Notes under the pieces: model-generated
Told to the model about the DNA's origin: nothing
Database searches by the model: none
What the model saw: only the letters and a program-made list of their open reading frames with translations
Shown: in pieces, positions 7,585 to 8,951 of the stretch
Layout: each line of letters starts with the position of its first letter
How positions within the stretch are numbered: position 1 is the stretch's first letter
NCBI GenBank assembly: GCA_001800075.1
Contig: MGUR01000022.1
Coordinates: 7,215-16,165 of the forward strand
Origin: Elusimicrobia bacterium RIFCSPLOWO2_01_FULL_59_12
Lineage (GTDB): Bacteria > Elusimicrobiota > Elusimicrobia > 2-01-FULL-59-12
Reading direction: 5' to 3'
DNA: 8,951 bases
Translations under genes and position numbers: made by a program

Positions 7585-8450
7585 ACCCCCAGCATACGAT
7601 CGGCCGTGAGGTGTACTTCCAAGGCATCGGATTGCACACGGGAAATCTCTGCAAAACCGTATTCCAGCCGGCCCCGGCCGGAAGCGGCGTCCGCCTGGTT
7701 CGCAGCGATCTTCCCGGTCAGCCCTCCATTCAAGCGCATTATTCCAACGTCCTCAGCGTGATCCGCGGCACCACGGTGGGCAATGAGGACATGCGCGTTC
7801 ATACGATTGAACACATGCTTTCGGCCGTTTACGCGCTGGAGATTGACAACCTGGTTATCCAACTCAATGCCAATGAGCCGCCGGTCGCAGACGGTTCCAG
7901 CCAGGGTTTCTTTGATACGCTCAAAGAGGCCGGCGTGGTGCCTCAGGACGCGCCACGGGACGTCCTCCAGCCCGCCGAACGGCTGGATTACCGCGGCGGC
8001 GACACGGAGATCACGCTGGAGCCAGCCGATTACCTGGAGCTGACCACCGTGGTCGTTTACAACCATCCTCTGATCCAGCGTCAGGAAGCCACCCTGCGCA
8101 TCGATCCTCAAACCTACCGGCAGGAGATCGCCCCCGCGCGCACCTTTTGTTTCGACTACGAGGTTGAAGCGCTGAAAAAACAGGGCTTGGCGCGCGGCGG
8201 CTCTCTGGACAACGCCGTCGTCATCGGGCTTGATCGGATTCACAACAAGGAAAAGAAATTGCGGTTCCCCAATGAATTTGCCCGACATAAAGCGCTGGAC
8301 CTTCTCGGGGATTTGTTCCTGCTCGGCCGCCCGCTCACGGGACGCATCACCGCGGTGCGCTGCGGCCACGGACACAACATCAACTTTGTGAAACAGATCG
8401 CCCAGCGATTTTTGGAGAGGAGCAGCGTATATGCCGCCGACCGTTCTTGA
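7581..8450 (+). CDS. lpxC: UDP-3-O-acyl-N-acetylglucosamine deacetylase LpxC
   Basis: Committed step of lipid A synthesis: a zinc-dependent deacetylase that removes the acetyl group from UDP-3-O-acyl-GlcNAc. The 289 aa are slightly shorter than E. coli LpxC (305). The frame stays open far upstream inside lpxD, but homology begins at ATG 7581 (MNPQHTIGREVYFQGIGLHTG), so that start is chosen. It overlaps the lpxD stop as ATGA; there is no clear SD, so expression probably depends on coupling. Motifs: GIGLHTG near the N-terminus; TIEHM with Glu77 and zinc ligand His78 (E. coli Glu78/His79); EPPVADGSS; HKALDLLGD with zinc ligands His236 and Asp240 (His238/Asp242); and GHGHN with His263 as the catalytic His265 equivalent. 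All active-site residues are present. The 3' end runs 20 bases into fabZ. I see no sign of a fusion to fabZ as found in Bacteroidetes. Confidence 0.96.
   Translation: MNPQHTIGREVYFQGIGLHTGNLCKTVFQPAPAGSGVRLVRSDLPGQPSIQAHYSNVLSVIRGTTVGNEDMRVHTIEHMLSAVYALEIDNLVIQLNANEPPVADGSSQGFFDTLKEAGVVPQDAPRDVLQPAERLDYRGGDTEITLEPADYLELTTVVVYNHPLIQRQEATLRIDPQTYRQEIAPARTFCFDYEVEALKKQGLARGGSLDNAVVIGLDRIHNKEKKLRFPNEFARHKALDLLGDLFLLGRPLTGRITAVRCGHGHNINFVKQIAQRFLERSSVYAADRS
8414..8422 (+). promoter_or_regulatory. Ribosome binding site of fabZ inside the end of lpxC
   Basis: A purine-rich GGAGAGGAG with core AGGAG at 8418-8422 lies eight bases before the fabZ ATG (8431), entirely within lpxC codons. It supports the 8431 start and shows that fabZ is translated as a separate protein even though the genes overlap. 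Confidence 0.7.
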
Positions 8451-8883
8451 TTACGACGCGCTAAAGAAAACTATCCCCCACCGCTATCCCTTCCTGCTCA
8501 TCGACCGCGTCACGATCACCGACCCGGAAAAGTCCGCGGTGGGCATCAAGAACGTCTCAGGCAATGAGCCCTTTTTCCAAGGGCACTTTCCCGAACGGGC
8601 GGTCATGCCGGGCGTCCTGATTGTGGAATCGCTGGCGCAGGTGGCGTGCGCGTTATTTTTGTCGCGCCCCGCCTTCAAGGACAAGCTGGCTTTTTTCATG
8701 GGCATGGAGGAGATCAAGTTCCGCAAGCCCGTCGTTCCGGGCGACCGCCTGGAGCTCAAAATCGAGATTTTGAAAATGCGCGACCGCTTTGGCAAGGCCA
8801 AGGGGGAGGCGCTGGTGGACGGCCAGCTCGTGACCGAAGCCGTTTTCAGTTTCGCGGTCGTTGACAAAGACCCGCAGCCATGA
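8431..8883 (+). CDS. fabZ: 3-hydroxyacyl-[acyl-carrier-protein] dehydratase FabZ
   Basis: Dehydrates (3R)-hydroxyacyl-ACP to trans-2-enoyl-ACP in the fatty acid elongation cycle, competing with LpxA and LpxD for 3-hydroxyacyl-ACP in the cytoplasm. The 150 aa match the family (E. coli 151) and form a single hotdog fold. The N-terminal IPHRYPFLLIDRV is diagnostic of FabZ. The catalytic pair is His52 in GHFPERAVMPG and Glu66 in VLIVESLAQ, with the same 14-residue spacing as E. coli His54/Glu68. The later KFRKPVVPGDRLEL segment is also typical of the family. FabA is unlikely: it is longer and uses Asp in place of the Glu. The gene overlaps lpxC by 20 bases and its stop overlaps the next ATG as ATGA. 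Confidence 0.96.
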   Translation: MPPTVLDYDALKKTIPHRYPFLLIDRVTITDPEKSAVGIKNVSGNEPFFQGHFPERAVMPGVLIVESLAQVACALFLSRPAFKDKLAFFMGMEEIKFRKPVVPGDRLELKIEILKMRDRFGKAKGEALVDGQLVTEAVFSFAVVDKDPQP

Positions 8884-8951
8884 GTTATAGGCTGCAGGTC
8901 CCGTCGGGCCCCTCCTTATTTTTTATCGAGGAGGCCCGTACCCCGCGTAGA
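8880..8951 (+). CDS. Start of an unrecognised gene, 3' partial
   Basis: ATG at 8880 overlaps the fabZ stop as ATGA, the same junction type as skp/lpxD and lpxD/lpxC. The frame stays open for all 24 codons to the window edge. The visible residues begin MSYRLQVPSGPSLFFIEEAR. This is not the start of LpxA, which usually opens with an M-x-H-P-T-A hexapeptide pattern, and I recognise no other family. There is no strong SD in front, so translation would rely on coupling with fabZ. The call rests only on junction style, the open frame and the operon setting. A chance open frame with the real gene starting beyond 8951 is possible. Confidence 0.45.
   Translation, partial: MSYRLQVPSGPSLFFIEEARTPRR

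Noticed and set aside
8910..8936. Hairpin CCTCCT...AGGAGG after fabZ as a possible terminator
   Set aside because: The T-rich run lies in the loop and not after the stem, the stem is only about 6 bp, and the region reads as open coding sequence coupled to fabZ.

Overview
This window is a cell-envelope biogenesis cluster of a diderm (Gram-negative) bacterium that makes lipopolysaccharide. Every gene lies on the + strand, coding density is close to complete, and the DNA is GC-rich apart from one AT-rich gap. The order is tamB (5' end cut off) - bamA - skp/ompH - lpxD - lpxC - fabZ - start of an unrecognised gene. E. coli also has bamA-skp-lpxD, but there rseP precedes bamA and lpxC lies elsewhere. 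Having lpxC and fabZ directly after lpxD, and a TamB-like gene directly before bamA, recalls the envelope clusters of PVC-type and related environmental phyla (Chlamydiae, Omnitrophota and similar). That placement is an inference from gene order and has low confidence.

Layout. Positions 1-3168 hold the C-terminal ~1055 residues of a TamB/DUF490 protein. Positions 3169-3268 are the only real intergenic region: AT-rich, with a good extended -10 promoter and a Shine-Dalgarno (SD) sequence. From 3269 to the right edge the genes are tightly packed. bamA and skp abut (TAA followed at once by ATG). skp/lpxD, lpxD/lpxC and fabZ/next gene each share an ATGA stop-start. lpxC and fabZ overlap by 20 bases. 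This looks like one translationally coupled operon driven from about 3230.

How the genes work together. BamA folds and inserts outer-membrane beta-barrels. Skp is the periplasmic chaperone that delivers unfolded barrels. TamB spans the periplasm and is linked to outer-membrane assembly and lipid transport. LpxC and LpxD perform the second and third steps of lipid A synthesis. FabZ dehydrates 3-hydroxyacyl-ACP, the same pool that feeds LpxA and LpxD acylation. The operon therefore couples outer-membrane protein and lipid A production.

Points of interest are modest: bamA seems to start at a non-canonical CTG that restores a full signal peptide; Skp carries an unusual ~75-residue proline-rich insert where its coiled-coil tip should be; and the gene after fabZ does not begin like lpxA, which would be expected there. 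I see no undescribed defence, mobile or RNA-based system, and no tRNA, rRNA, CRISPR array or insertion sequence.
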